A DNA stretch of 64,000 bases from contig CM114273.1 of NCBI GenBank assembly GCA_050084515.1, positions 32,302,001-32,366,000 of the forward strand. The letters are read 5' to 3'. The notes beneath the pieces are model-generated. The model searched no databases. It worked only from the letters and a program-made list of their open reading frames with translations, and was not told where the DNA came from. Source of the DNA: Blasia pusilla. Taxonomy: Eukaryota; Marchantiophyta; Marchantiopsida; Blasiales. Positions 12,322-22,560 of the stretch are shown here, piece by piece (position 1 is the first letter of the stretch; each line of letters opens with the position of its first letter). Made by a program: the position numbers and the translations under genes.

Positions 12322-12570
12322 GATCAATCAATCCTTTTCTTCATGTTGATTTTAGGCCAAAGTACAAATGATCCTACAATATCATAAAAAACATAATATG
12401 GAGGATCATCTTCTTCATTTGGTTGCCACAATTCGAAATCAAAATCAAAAGTAGATTTCAAGGTAATACGTACTACGCTTGCAAGGATGTCTTTACCGTG
12501 AAACTTATCTTTCCTTGAAAGGCGTAATACAACTCCATATCTTATGACATATTGAGAGTTACGTGGTTTA
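12322..12570 (-). pseudogene. transposase-like C-terminal fragment (DUF8039-like)
   Basis: The minus strand is open for about 80 codons without an ATG: it begins after a TGA near 12580 and ends at a TGA near 12334. It contains VVLRLSRKDKFHGKDILASV, then an acidic ELWQPNEEDDPPYYVFYDIV and finally GSFVLWPKINMKKRID. The pattern of a strand of alternating Val, then xxxPxP, then a GS-x-V-x-WPK ending, resembles the C-terminal DUF8039 domain of plant CACTA/Ptta-type transposase proteins. That match is from memory of the domain's shape. The rest of the protein is not recognisable upstream. Confidence 0.35.
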
Positions 12571-13429
12571 GTGAGTCACACTTGATTATATGTCTACCAT
12601 TGAAGCATAAAACCAAAAAAATTTACAGTAAAACTTTATGAAGGATACATGATCATTTGATAAGTCATTAACATATTTTATGCAATAATCCTTCATAAGT
12701 TCGCATTCTCAACCTACTCAATATATTCCCATGTCCAAAATTCCTCATTTTTGGACTATATTCAATGTCATATAAATCACCATGATGGATTTTGAGAAGG
12801 ATATGAGCAAGTACCCTCATCTTCTTCCTCCATCGCCCGACTTTGGTTCACTCTTTTAACCATCACTGGCAGGCTCAATTTGCACCTCGATCAGTGGTAT
12901 TCAAGTTTTTGATCATTGGAGAAGAAATATGCATTTGAATTCTAAAAGTGGAAGTGTTTCCTTCTTGACTTCCATCCCCTACTACTAACCTTTTTCTTGC
13001 CTCTTAATATAAGGAAATGGAGAAAAGAAATGATTAGGAAAGTATATGTTCCAACAACACTACAACATATTGTTGAAATTGCAATTGTAAGATCAAGAAC
13101 TGAATTCACATGTTATAATCACCTCAAAAGTTAAATTATATCTCTCTCTAGTACCCTATATGAAATGACCTACTTGAAGAGATCATTCCATTCTCAAAGG
13201 CAAATATGGGTATCAAGTAAGCCACTCTAAATACATTTTCCCTTCAAAGTGACATTTCTCCAACCATGTATACATTTTTGTATATTAGAATTCATTAAAC
13301 CACTTATATTTGTCATACATCAAAACTAGTATAAAAGCATGCATGCTTCTAAAGGACTGCAGGTTGTGACCATTAAAAGATTTACACCAATCAAAAGCCA
13401 TAAGAGATAGAAGTTTAGATTCAAACTTT

Positions 13430-14245
<816 letters not shown>

Positions 14246-15386
14246 TTGGTCAAAACTATACCATATTTGCTATAGCCAAGTGCAAAGATTTAAGAGAGTG
14301 AACAAAACACATTAAGAAGTAATTTTGTAAAAATAGAGAGTAATTAGAGGCAATATGAAGTCACGAAAAGATATGATCTAGTGTTGTGTGGCAACACAAT
14401 TGCATATCCAGTTCAGCTAGACTATCCATGGAACAAATATTAGAAGGCTTCAAGGGAGCTATTAAAATATGTTCACAATCCATCCAAAAATGGCATCTCT
14501 TATCTCTTCTTCCCGATTTTTTTCCCAAAAATCCACCAGATTAGATTCAACCGATAAAGCTTACACAGTTGAGACATAATTGGTGTTATATGATTGAAAT
14601 TTATGAAAAAGATGGGAAAAGTAAAGATTGTTTAAACCCCCTATAAGTACTAAGTATATGCCTAAATGGATTTGGAATTTTCTCCTCTCTCTATCTACGA
14701 CACTTAAACTAAAATTGTGCCATGTGTTAAGTTAAATCCCTCATGAAGTCAAATCTCTTTATCTATTCCACTTTACTAGAGGTCACATTGATTGTTTATG
14801 TGCGCGATCCCTTTCCCACACAAGGAAATAAACAAATATTGGGAGAACCACACGTATTAGAATAGATAGTGAATGAAGTACATGTGGGATAGGTCGTATG
14901 GGGAACCCAAAACACCATGCGGAATTCATACCATATGCCATATTAAATCCCTTACCAAAGTATCTTTTCATTATTCTAGTCCACTCTTCAATGCCTCCCT
15001 AGTTGGCTTTAGTTGTTAAACTCTACTAAATCCAATTTCTTATCACTAGTGTTTTTGTCAAATTTATTTCATATTAATAATCTTAATTCATTTTTTGAGT
15101 TGATGTTTATGTTGGTTAGTTATCATTTTATTTCTTAATTATACTATACAAAAATTTTCCATGGGATATTTTTTTACTACATTTTATTATCTTTCTTTGT
15201 CACCTTTCCAAATTGATTTTTATTATAAAATTAAAATCAGGAGATAAAAAATTATGTATATTATTAAGAGAGAATGTTGTTTCTATAACATGTGACAACC
15301 GGAAAAAAAAATTTCTTTCCTCATACGGGAAAAAAAATACTTTCATTTCATGGGAACAAGAAAAAAAAATCTAATCCTTTCCCCCT

Positions 15387-15414
15387 CCCGTGCATGGCAC
15401 AGGTTGCCCATTAG
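15387..15414 (+). mobile_element. Helitron 3' terminus, plus orientation
   Basis: CCCGTGCATGGCACAGG (15387-15403) folds into a 7-bp stem with a 3-base loop. It is followed by seven bases and TTAG, with a T next. Helitrons end in a short hairpin, a spacer of about 10 bases and CTRR (usually CTAG), inserted between A and T; here CTAG has decayed to TTAG. The same hairpin plus a near-identical spacer, with an intact CTAG, occurs in reverse at 25527-25554, which supports the call. Confidence 0.7.
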
Positions 15415-15420
15415 TTAAGA

Positions 15421-15453
15421 CTAGTAAGAATGCCCGTACGATGCATCAGCATC
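15421..15453 (-). mobile_element. Helitron 3' terminus, minus orientation, of the helicase-bearing element
   Basis: Read on the minus strand, a small hairpin (GATGC-TGAT-GCATC, 15453-15440), GTACGGGCATTCTTA and CTAG (15424-15421) are followed by a T, the insertion context of Helitrons. The end of the PIF1-like helicase reading frame lies only 151 bp upstream on the same strand, where the helicase of an autonomous Helitron should be. The element extends rightwards; its 5' TC end was not located. Confidence 0.7.
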
Positions 15454-15571
15454 AAAATTTAGCATATGCAAAATTAATCATACCAATAAGTGAATATCAA
15501 TAAGTGAAGCATTAAAAAATTTAGAAAATGCGTACCAATATAAAACTTCACATATATAATGTTACTTTAAT

Positions 15572-17740
15572 TTAATTTAGCACTTCATTATATACAACAT
15601 TCCTAGTGTAAATACCTATTTTGTTAGTAGCATTTTCATTATCTGTCATAATATGAAAAGAATTCCTCGAGCCTACTCTTGACAAGGCAACATACAATTG
15701 CCCATGAGAAAATATTGGATTGGGCAAGTGAATACCAACTCTATCTAATGTTTGACCTTGAGACTTATTAATAGTTATCGTAAAAGCAGGACGGATAGGA
15801 AATTGAAATTGTCGTAAATCAAAAGGTAGGCCCGAATCATAAGCAATCAATGGAACGCATGGAATGAAAACTCGAGCTCTAATGTTTTTTCCCGTGATAA
15901 TTGTTGCATCTATAAGATGTCGACTAAAGCCAGCTATCACTAGCCGAGTCTCGTTTGCTTGTCCCTTTGCTCCATTCATATTCCGTAATAGCATTATCGG
16001 AGCTCCAATCTTCAAAGTCAAATAATCAGGTGGCAATCCAGATGGTAAACATGTATTCAAAAATTATGTTGGATAAACAAGTCTCATCTCATCGTCGGAA
16101 ACAGAATCAGCACTCAAGAAAGTATGCTCCTGCAAAACAAAATAAATCATTAATAATAAGAGAGATGATAGAAAAATATAGCAGTAGAACAATCAAAATA
16201 AAATAATGATATTCAAGAATATAAATATTACCTCTCTTGGAAATCGAGACATGATTTCTCCGTTTATAATATCCACAGTAGTATTCTTGGTTGACAAAAT
16301 GGATGTACTCCTCAAGAAATCAATGTCACTCCACTTATGAACATCGTGTCCATAAACAATATCAATGAAATCATTGATCCTTGTGGTTTTAACAATTATC
16401 GCATCCGGAACTTGTATAAAATCCTCTCCAAGGTCCAAATGTAATAGTACACGACCCTCTCCTACCTCTAATAACCACGTTGCAAACGCTTCTTGCTCTT
16501 CTCGTGCATATCCTGATAATAAATATAAGATGAAGGAATAAGTAAATATTAAAAATAAACAAAAACCACATGAAATGAAAAAGGTGAAATATTAGGTTTA
16601 TTCTTTAATACCTTGTACAATATTAACTCTCATGTTGGTAGTGAGTTTCAATAATCTCACGTCAAACCAAATAAGAGATCTCCTAAGTATTGCACGCATT
16701 AACGTGGGCACGATCTCCACGACGAACAACTGGAAGAAGTTGTCGAAAGTCACCACCAAATAAAATGATCTTCCCCCCAAAAGGCAAATCTCGTAATCGA
16801 GGATCCATCAAATCCATGATATCTTGGAAAGTATGATTAATAGCCTCAAATGCATGACGATGGGTCATAGGAGCTTCATCCCACACGATCAACTTCGCCT
16901 TTTGTATAAGGCGGGCCATATGACTATTGACCGATAGGCTGGAAAATTGATAACAAAACAATATGTGAGGAACATTTATGAAGGATAATCAAAGAATAAA
17001 ACAATAATATGCATGCCATAAAAGGAAAAGAAATCTTAAATCTAGACTTACTTGCAAGTGGAACTTTCATGTACTTGGATAGGAATCTTGAATCGAGAAT
17101 GAGCAGTACGACCTCCATCCAATAATAAAGCGGCAATCCCCGAAGATGCAACTGCAAGAGCTATATGACCCTTGCTCCGTACCATTGCAAGAAGAAGGTT
17201 GTACAAAAATGTTTTCCCTGTTCCGCCAAGACCATCGATAAACAAAAGTTTTGCCTGAAAAATCCATATTTTTCGTTAGAGAAAAGCACTTTAAAAGAAT
17301 AAAACTTAAAGAAATAAAAAGTGTAAAAATAATAATAATAAAATATACTATACATAATATCCACTTACAGAAGGTGGCGAATCCTGTAAAATATCGTGAA
17401 AAGCATTACAAATAACTTCCCAAATAGCACGTTGTCCATCATTTAAAGACATCTCTCCTGCTCTTGCATGCTCACAAAGCATATCATGATCGTAGGAGAG
17501 CTCTTCCTCTTCTAGACGCGAAATAGATAGAAATGTTATACATAAATAAATACCTTCTAGTATTCGCGCATGGTGAGCCATCGATGATGGGTGGTTGTAA
17601 TTCTTCCATCAATGGAACATTCACAACAACTTCAATAGATCTCAATTCAACTAATTTAGCATGTCTTCGCTTTTGTCCTTGAGCTCTCATAATTTGATGT
17701 ATATCACGTAATCATTTCGGGTTCGATGGATTTGGAAGTC
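15572..17740 (-). pseudogene. PIF1-like Helitron helicase, multi-exon, broken
   Basis: A superfamily 1B 5'-3' DNA helicase of the PIF1/Helitron type (unwinds element DNA during rolling-circle transposition). Order on the minus strand: exon with LNDGQRAIW (17400-17510); intron opening GTAAGT; exon 17045-17258 with Walker A GLGGTGKT and [16 protein letters not shown] intron; exon 16690-16945 with Walker B VWDEAPM and GGDFRQLLPVV; then RRSLIW...LTTNMR (16607-16700); exon 16230-16520 with YAREEQEAFATWL and IQVPDAI; last exon 15572-16130 with FLSADSVSDDE, GAPIMLLRN, INKSQGQT and GQLYVALSR. Damage: TGA for an expected Trp near 17720 (NPK-stop-LRD), a frameshift between RGDRAHVNA and ILRRS near 16695, and TAA for an expected Glu in YPT-stop-FLNT near 16065. 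Splice sites mostly fit plant consensus, so decay is fairly recent. Confidence 0.85.
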
Positions 17741-17837
17741 TACATCACAAACATGAAAGATATTAAAGTCACACAACAAATCTAGAGTGTGCACATATGG
17801 TTACGATATCATTCTATAATCATAATGCTAAGTATCC

Positions 17838-18095
17838 TTACATTGGAGATGACAAAGTCGTTGAATGAGTTACAAATCGCATATCATGAAGCTCCCTTCT
17901 GTTTCTTTGAGAAGCAACCCTTCTAGCCTTCTTATATGCAAGCTTCTCTGTTTCCTCCGAAATCCGTATAGAAGATGGAGCACTACATGAAATGTGGTGA
18001 TCATGCTCCACATTAGGTAAAGAGACTACATTGGTGATATCTCCGAATGATCTATTTTCATTTCGCCTCGATGGTTCCTCTTGAGATTCATGCAT
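17838..18095 (-). pseudogene. upstream exon of the Helitron helicase gene
   Basis: 85 codons: an acidic/polar start (ESQEEPSRRNENRSFGDITN), then a basic stretch EETEKLAYKKARRVASQRNR. The reading frame runs into a good donor (CCAAT|GTAAGG) near 17840. The next exon begins after GATGTAG near 17737 with a plausible join into LPNPSNPK. I infer it belongs to the helicase transcription unit from strand, spacing and splice signals. It has no domain that I recognise. Confidence 0.5.
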
Positions 18096-18280
18096 CTTGT
18101 GACAATATCAACCATCCGACCAAAATATGTATTGTCAATATATAAAAAAATAATAGAAAAAAAAAGAAAAATTTGTAAAAAAAACTTATACTCAAGATTT
18201 GGTCCGTGAATATTATAATCTATATTAAAAAATAAATTTACACATAACTGAAGTTTTTATAAAAATATGAAATAGGAAAA

Positions 18281-18856
18281 TCATTCTAACGGGCAATAAT
18301 ACTCGACCGTACTCATCTCACTTGAGTCCTCAGAGCAAATTGAATGACAATCACTAATTTCCCATGACCCCGACCCGTAATAATCACGTACAAATGAATG
18401 GCTAGATGCTATAGGGTCTGACGAAGGGATGCAATCATGTGTGGAATCTGTATCTATTTCTCCCTCTTGACCTCCAACTACTTCTTGTGAAATAGAATGA
18501 TGATTCACCACAGGTGTGGTTAAAATCCTAGATGCACTCTCATCATAACTACAAATCTAACCATTTCTCAAAGGGCTTATGCTAACATTAGGAGCATTAA
18601 TCCCATTTTCGAAAATTGGCAATGGTACATAGCTAGGACTTAAAGCCTTATCCATATTTTCAAAAATCGGCGATGGAACATAACCAAGACTTGAAGCATT
18701 ATTCCTATTTTCAACGATCGGCGATGGGACATACTCCGGACTTGCTATTTGTATCACCTCTATGACGTCAACATCTATAGGTGTATAATCCCTTTCTTGT
18801 TCATCAAGAGGAACGTAGAACTCACCATCGCTATAGCGTAATTCTTCAACACTCAT
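18281..18856 (-). pseudogene. acidic upstream exon with YVPSPI repeats
   Basis: A single reading frame of about 190 codons, interrupted only by one in-frame TAG at 18557-18559 (PLRNG-stop-ICSYDES). It starts MSVEELRYSDGEFYVPLDEQ and contains three direct repeats of about 18 residues: YVPSPIVENRNNASSLG, YVPSPIFENMDKALSPS and YVPLPIFENGINAPN. The C-terminal half is Ser/Asp/Glu-rich (STHDCIPSSDPIASSHS). It is likely a non-catalytic N-terminal region of the helicase-bearing element's protein or a separate small gene carried by it. It does not look like a Helitron Rep nuclease or an RPA protein. Confidence 0.5.
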
Positions 18857-19150
18857 TTATAAAGTATCTTGCATTATCCACACAATTATTTTAATAAAAG
18901 AAATATTTCAAAATAATAAAAGAAATACTCAATAGAAAATGATACTAAATCTCCATACCTAAATATTAGAACACAAGCAGAGAAGACTTACTTTTTTGAG
19001 TCACTCCACTCCCAAAGAAATGAAACTTGATCGTTTGCTCAACTCAACAATCTCAAACAGACATATCTGAGAACAAAACGAACATGGATTTGATGATTAA
19101 TTGGATATACACAATAGATAGTACTCTCTAGGCTACTTATCTCCAATATC

Positions 19151-19561
19151 TCAACTATCTGCACTTATGTCTAAATCCCCATAATCCATACACCTATATT
19201 CCAGGTGGAACTCATCACGAACATACCATCCCTCATAATCATAGAGGGAAGTGGAGGAATATTCTCCATCGTCAAGTTCTTCAAGACCAGGACAAATATC
19301 TACAGAGTATCTCTCATTACTATTGAGAGTAATCACAATTTCCTCGCCTATTGAGACTTCTCTAACCTCCTGAGTCTCATTGAAACCATTTGAAATAGGA
19401 GCAAAAAATTTAGGGTCCACATCAAACAATTTTCGTTTTCGTTCAGAGCGAGATAATGAAAATCTATGTTCATCTCTCTCTACCAAATATTCAGGAGTCC
19501 TATTTATTACAATTTCTTCCACAATTATCGGCCTCTTGCATCTCAATGAGAGAGTTGACAT
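19151..19561 (-). CDS. first exon or small ORF at the 5' side of the Helitron gene
   Basis: 136 codons from ATG, starting MSTLSLRCKRPIIVEEIVIN, with a basic stretch (SLSRSERKRKLFDVDP) that could serve as a nuclear targeting signal, followed by an acidic half (GLEELDDGEYSSTSLYDYEG). The frame is unbroken, unlike its downstream neighbours. It shares strand and acidic style with the exon at 18281-18856 and may be the first exon of the same unit. No family is recognised. No HUH (His-x-His) nuclease motif is seen, so the Rep part of a classical Helitron protein appears to be missing. Confidence 0.45.
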   Translation of the reverse strand: MSTLSLRCKRPIIVEEIVINRTPEYLVERDEHRFSLSRSERKRKLFDVDPKFFAPISNGFNETQEVREVSIGEEIVITLNSNERYSVDICPGLEELDDGEYSSTSLYDYEGWYVRDEFHLEYRCMDYGDLDISADS

Positions 19562-19833
19562 GACGTAAGCTAGTTAGGCTCACTCCGCATATACAATATT
19601 ATTCACTGCAAATTTAAAAAGAGCATATTAAATTTTCAATATAAATTAGATAATTCAAGTAAAAAAACATAACTACTTATATAATTTCATGAGACTCAAA
19701 TAATAAAAACGTTATAAAATTTGTAAGAGAACCAAATCCAAGCATAAGAAAAAAGATTTTCATAAGTAAAACCCGAAGTCCCCCTAGCCCCTGACATCTA
19801 GCAGGGCTATGTGAGTCATGAAGTGCGGGCCAA

Positions 19834-20395
19834 GTGGGCCGGCTTCGAGCCCCGCTCCTTGCAGGAATATGTTGCACGCAGGAATATGTCGGGCCATCTA
19901 TCACAGCGTGGGACGAGCAGCAAAAATCCTTTCTAGACAACCACCCTTCCATGAGGGAGGGAATGACCGGAAAGCCACGAATGATTCTCGTCACCGGGTC
20001 TCAGCCGGATTCTTGCGATAATCCCGTCTCAGCCGGATCACTACCTTTTGAAGTCAATAAAGAACAAAATTGATGAGTGCAGGATGCATGGAATCCAGAT
20101 CATCTACAACATGGCGCATTTTGACAAGGAGATGTCCGGCTTTTGGGCCAAGCTTCCTCTTCTCCGCAAGCTCATGCTGTCTCATCCCGAGGTGGAGTGG
20201 ATCTGGTGGATGGACAGTGATGCTATGTTCACGGACATGCTCTTCGAGCTTCCCATGGAGAAGTACAGAAATCACAATCTCGTTCTTCACGTATGGGATG
20301 ACATGGTGTACAATAAGAGGAACTGGATCGGACTCAACGCCGGAAGCTTTCTCATCCGGAACACGCAATGGTCTTTGGATCTCTTCGACATGTGA
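19834..20395 (+). pseudogene. GT34 xyloglucan 6-xylosyltransferase fragment
   Basis: In plants, GT34 xylosyltransferases (XXT) add alpha-1,6-xylose from UDP-xylose to the xyloglucan backbone in the Golgi. The fragment reads ITAWDEQQKSF, then MTGKPRMILVTGSQPDSCDN, then (after a frameshift near 20035) DHYLLKSIKNKIDECR, FWAKLPLLRKLMLSHPEVEW, IWWMDSDAMFTDM with the DxD metal/UDP-sugar motif, and NWIGLNAGSFLIRNTQWSLD, ending at a TGA where the family continues. About 170 of the usual 450 or so residues remain; the N-terminal membrane anchor and C-terminal third are absent. The frameshift coincides with a local duplication of TCTCAGCCGGAT. It lies head-on to the Helitron genes and could be a captured gene fragment. 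Confidence 0.85.
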
Positions 20396-20465
20396 AGACT
20401 CAGTGCATTTTCACAGTCACCTTTGAGGAGCACTCCACTGCATTTCCACAAGCCACCTCCTAGCC

Positions 20466-20786
20466 TCAATCTGTACCGGATTCCCATCCAGAGGAATCGA
20501 ATAGCAACGCGGTGACGTAAATAAAAGTGAAATCCGTAAAGAGGGTGGGGATGAACGGAAAGCCCCGAATGATTCTCGTGCAGCGTTGAGTGCTGTTGCC
20601 GGAGGAGAAGCAGACAAAGAAATTGTGCGGTTTCAGGAGAGCTTCAAAGTACGAGTCCAGCTCTACTATGTACGTACAGGGGGGGATCTCCACTGTGGAT
20701 TCACAATCATCACCGAAAGAAACGACAGCCTCGATCTCCATATCCCTCACAGCCTGCGCACGAGGCCTCTTCCTCGACAATCTCAA
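20466..20786 (-). other. unassigned 106-codon ORF next to the GT34 fragment
   Basis: Minus-strand open frame starting MRLSRKRPRAQAVRDMEIEA and containing IPPCTYIVELDSYFEALLKP. Its text looks somewhat protein-like in the first 65 codons, but I do not recognise it. The C-terminal part overlaps, antisense, the duplicated GT34 segment at 20541-20582 and is therefore artefactual. It could be another captured exon or chance. Confidence 0.25.
20541..20582 (+). repeat. second copy of a 40-bp GT34 segment
   Basis: GAGGGTGGGGATGAACGGAA...GATTCTCGTG matches 19953-19994 of the GT34 fragment with about four mismatches before the copies diverge. It encodes NGKPRMILV in the plus direction. This indicates either a local duplication or a second, rearranged GT34 piece. 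Confidence 0.8.
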
Positions 20787-21019
20787 CTAAACTCTATGCT
20801 CATGGGGAAGGATCTAGTTGCCTAGTGAGAATGCAAACAATACCGGTCTGGAAGTTGATTTGGGTGCGAATTTAAGAAGGTCAGCCATACATCGACAATG
20901 CCAGAGAACCATTGCAAACTCCGATTACAACTTTTGAATTCTGCCTCCTATACACAATCCCACAGGGACCCCACTACATATTTGAGTCCATTCACTTGCA
21001 TATGTGTCTTGTAATCCGC

Positions 21020-21660
21020 CTTAATTTCCCACCAACGAGAGAGTGGAGCTGTACCTCGAAGTACTTGACAGAAACAACGGAATGACTTAATCTCCACACT
21101 TCCAACTGTACAGAAAGTATCCAGCATGTGCACAGCCACAATGCCGACCAACGAGTCGGATCGTTAGGAGGTAGAGAAAACTAATAGCCACGTTCATCGG
21201 AAGGATCTGTTCACAGCCATAAGAATTTTACCTTGATTTCCCCCCAACGAGAGAGCGGAGCTGTACCTCGAAGTACTTGACAGAAACAACGGAATGACTT
21301 AATCTCCACACTTCCAACTATACAGAAAGTATCCAACATGTGCACAGCCACAAGGCCGACCAACGAGTCGGATCGTTAGGAGGTAGAGAAAACTAATAGC
21401 CATGTTCATCGGAAGGAGCTGTTCACAACCATAAGAATTTTACCTTGATTTCCCACCAACGAGAGAGCGGAGGTGTACCTCGAAGTACTTGACAGAAACA
21501 ACGGAATGACTTAATCTCCACACTTCCAACTGTACAGAAAGTATCCAGCATGTGCACAGCCACAAGGCCGACCAACGAGTTGGATCGTTAGGTGGTAGCA
21601 AAAACTAATAGCCACGTTCATCGGAAGGAGCTGTTCACAGCCATAAGCATTTTACCTTGA
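21020..21660. repeat. three tandem copies of a 212-bp unit
   Basis: The anchor CCAACGAGAGAG starts at 21032, 21244 and 21456, an exact 212-bp period. Each unit contains GGTACTTCGAGG-like text in reverse, CCACACTTCCAACTGTACAG, CGACCAACGAGT and GGAAGGAGCTGTTCACA. The copies differ by only a few bases, so the array is young. There is no coding frame across all copies. Confidence 0.92.
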
Positions 21661-21685
21661 AATTCCCTTCGCCCCTTTGTCGCGA

Positions 21686-21736
21686 TTTCACCACCTTGCG
21701 TAGAGTTTCACCACCTTCAATGCCTTTTCACCACCT
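21686..21736 (+). repeat. three short TTTCACCACCT repeats
   Basis: TTTCACCACCTTGCG, TTTCACCACCTTCAA and TTTTCACCACCTCTTG follow one another at about 20-bp spacing, just right of the 212-bp array. Confidence 0.7.
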
Positions 21737-21739
21737 CTT

Positions 21740-22560
21740 GTGTCACGTTGTTCAGATCCTCTGACGATAGTGTGAAGATGCTCCAACTTAGAGAGAGCGC
21801 ATATTTTATGGGCCATTCTAAATTTCTCTACTCGTCTAGTGAGCTAATAGGTGTCATATTACGGCTCGTTAGTTCAAAAGGGTGTGACAACTTTCCGATC
21901 AAATAAAATCTTCGTGAAATAGGACCCCTTCAAATATAAGGTTGTCTATTAAAATAGAAGGTCGTATAGAATTTTTAACTCTTTCGTGAAATAACATCCC
22001 CTCCAAATATACGCTCATATCCAATTTTTAACTCTTTCTCTCGTGTGAGATAAGAAGTAACCTCCTCCGAACTTTCCCATAGATTAGATTTTTATTTTTT
22101 TAAAACTTTTTCTTCAAAGCGACCATTTCAAGATGATTGCTTATGGAGGCTTCACTTCTTTGTGAAAAAAAAATAACCATAATAAGTAACCCCTCCTCGC
22201 ATTATAATATAGATGTATTAGACAAACCCGTTATTTCAATTGGCATGTGCGCATATAACGTGGAATCCACTTCCCACGTGGCGGCGTTCGGATTTCAAAT
22301 TGTGAAAGGTCGAGTGATGGATGTACGATCGACGACAGAGTTTTGTCCTCGACGTGCCACAAGCACAAGGACGTGGCAAGCGAGCGTGCTGTGCGGAGGA
22401 GGGAACCACAAGAGGCACGTTCGGCTTTCGCGTAGTCACCGTAGTAGTCGGTGGGCGCATTTTCACTGCCACAAACTACAACAATCACGCCGGGCTGTTT
22501 TTCCCCCGTTAGATTGAAGTGACCACTTCCTACATTATTTCTCACTATCGCCCGCTTTCA
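21740..22560. other. gene-free region ending in a GC-richer patch with ACGT-core motifs
   Basis: No gene is supported. Between 22260 and 22460 the base composition rises in GC and CCACGTGGCG, CGACGTGCCAC and GGACGTGGC occur close together. G-box/ABRE-type elements have this core. The overlapping open frames on both strands (22137-22517 and 22231-22545) have no recognisable protein features. Confidence 0.35.

Noticed and set aside
20417-20825. Several 60-80 codon ORFs around 20.4-20.8 kb as host genes
   Set aside because: They overlap one another on both strands; only the minus-strand 20466-20786 frame has any protein-like text, and it is listed with low confidence.
22137-22545. Overlapping plus and minus ORFs in a GC-richer patch
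   Set aside because: There is no recognisable domain, codon use is not coding-like, and the two frames overlap on opposite strands.
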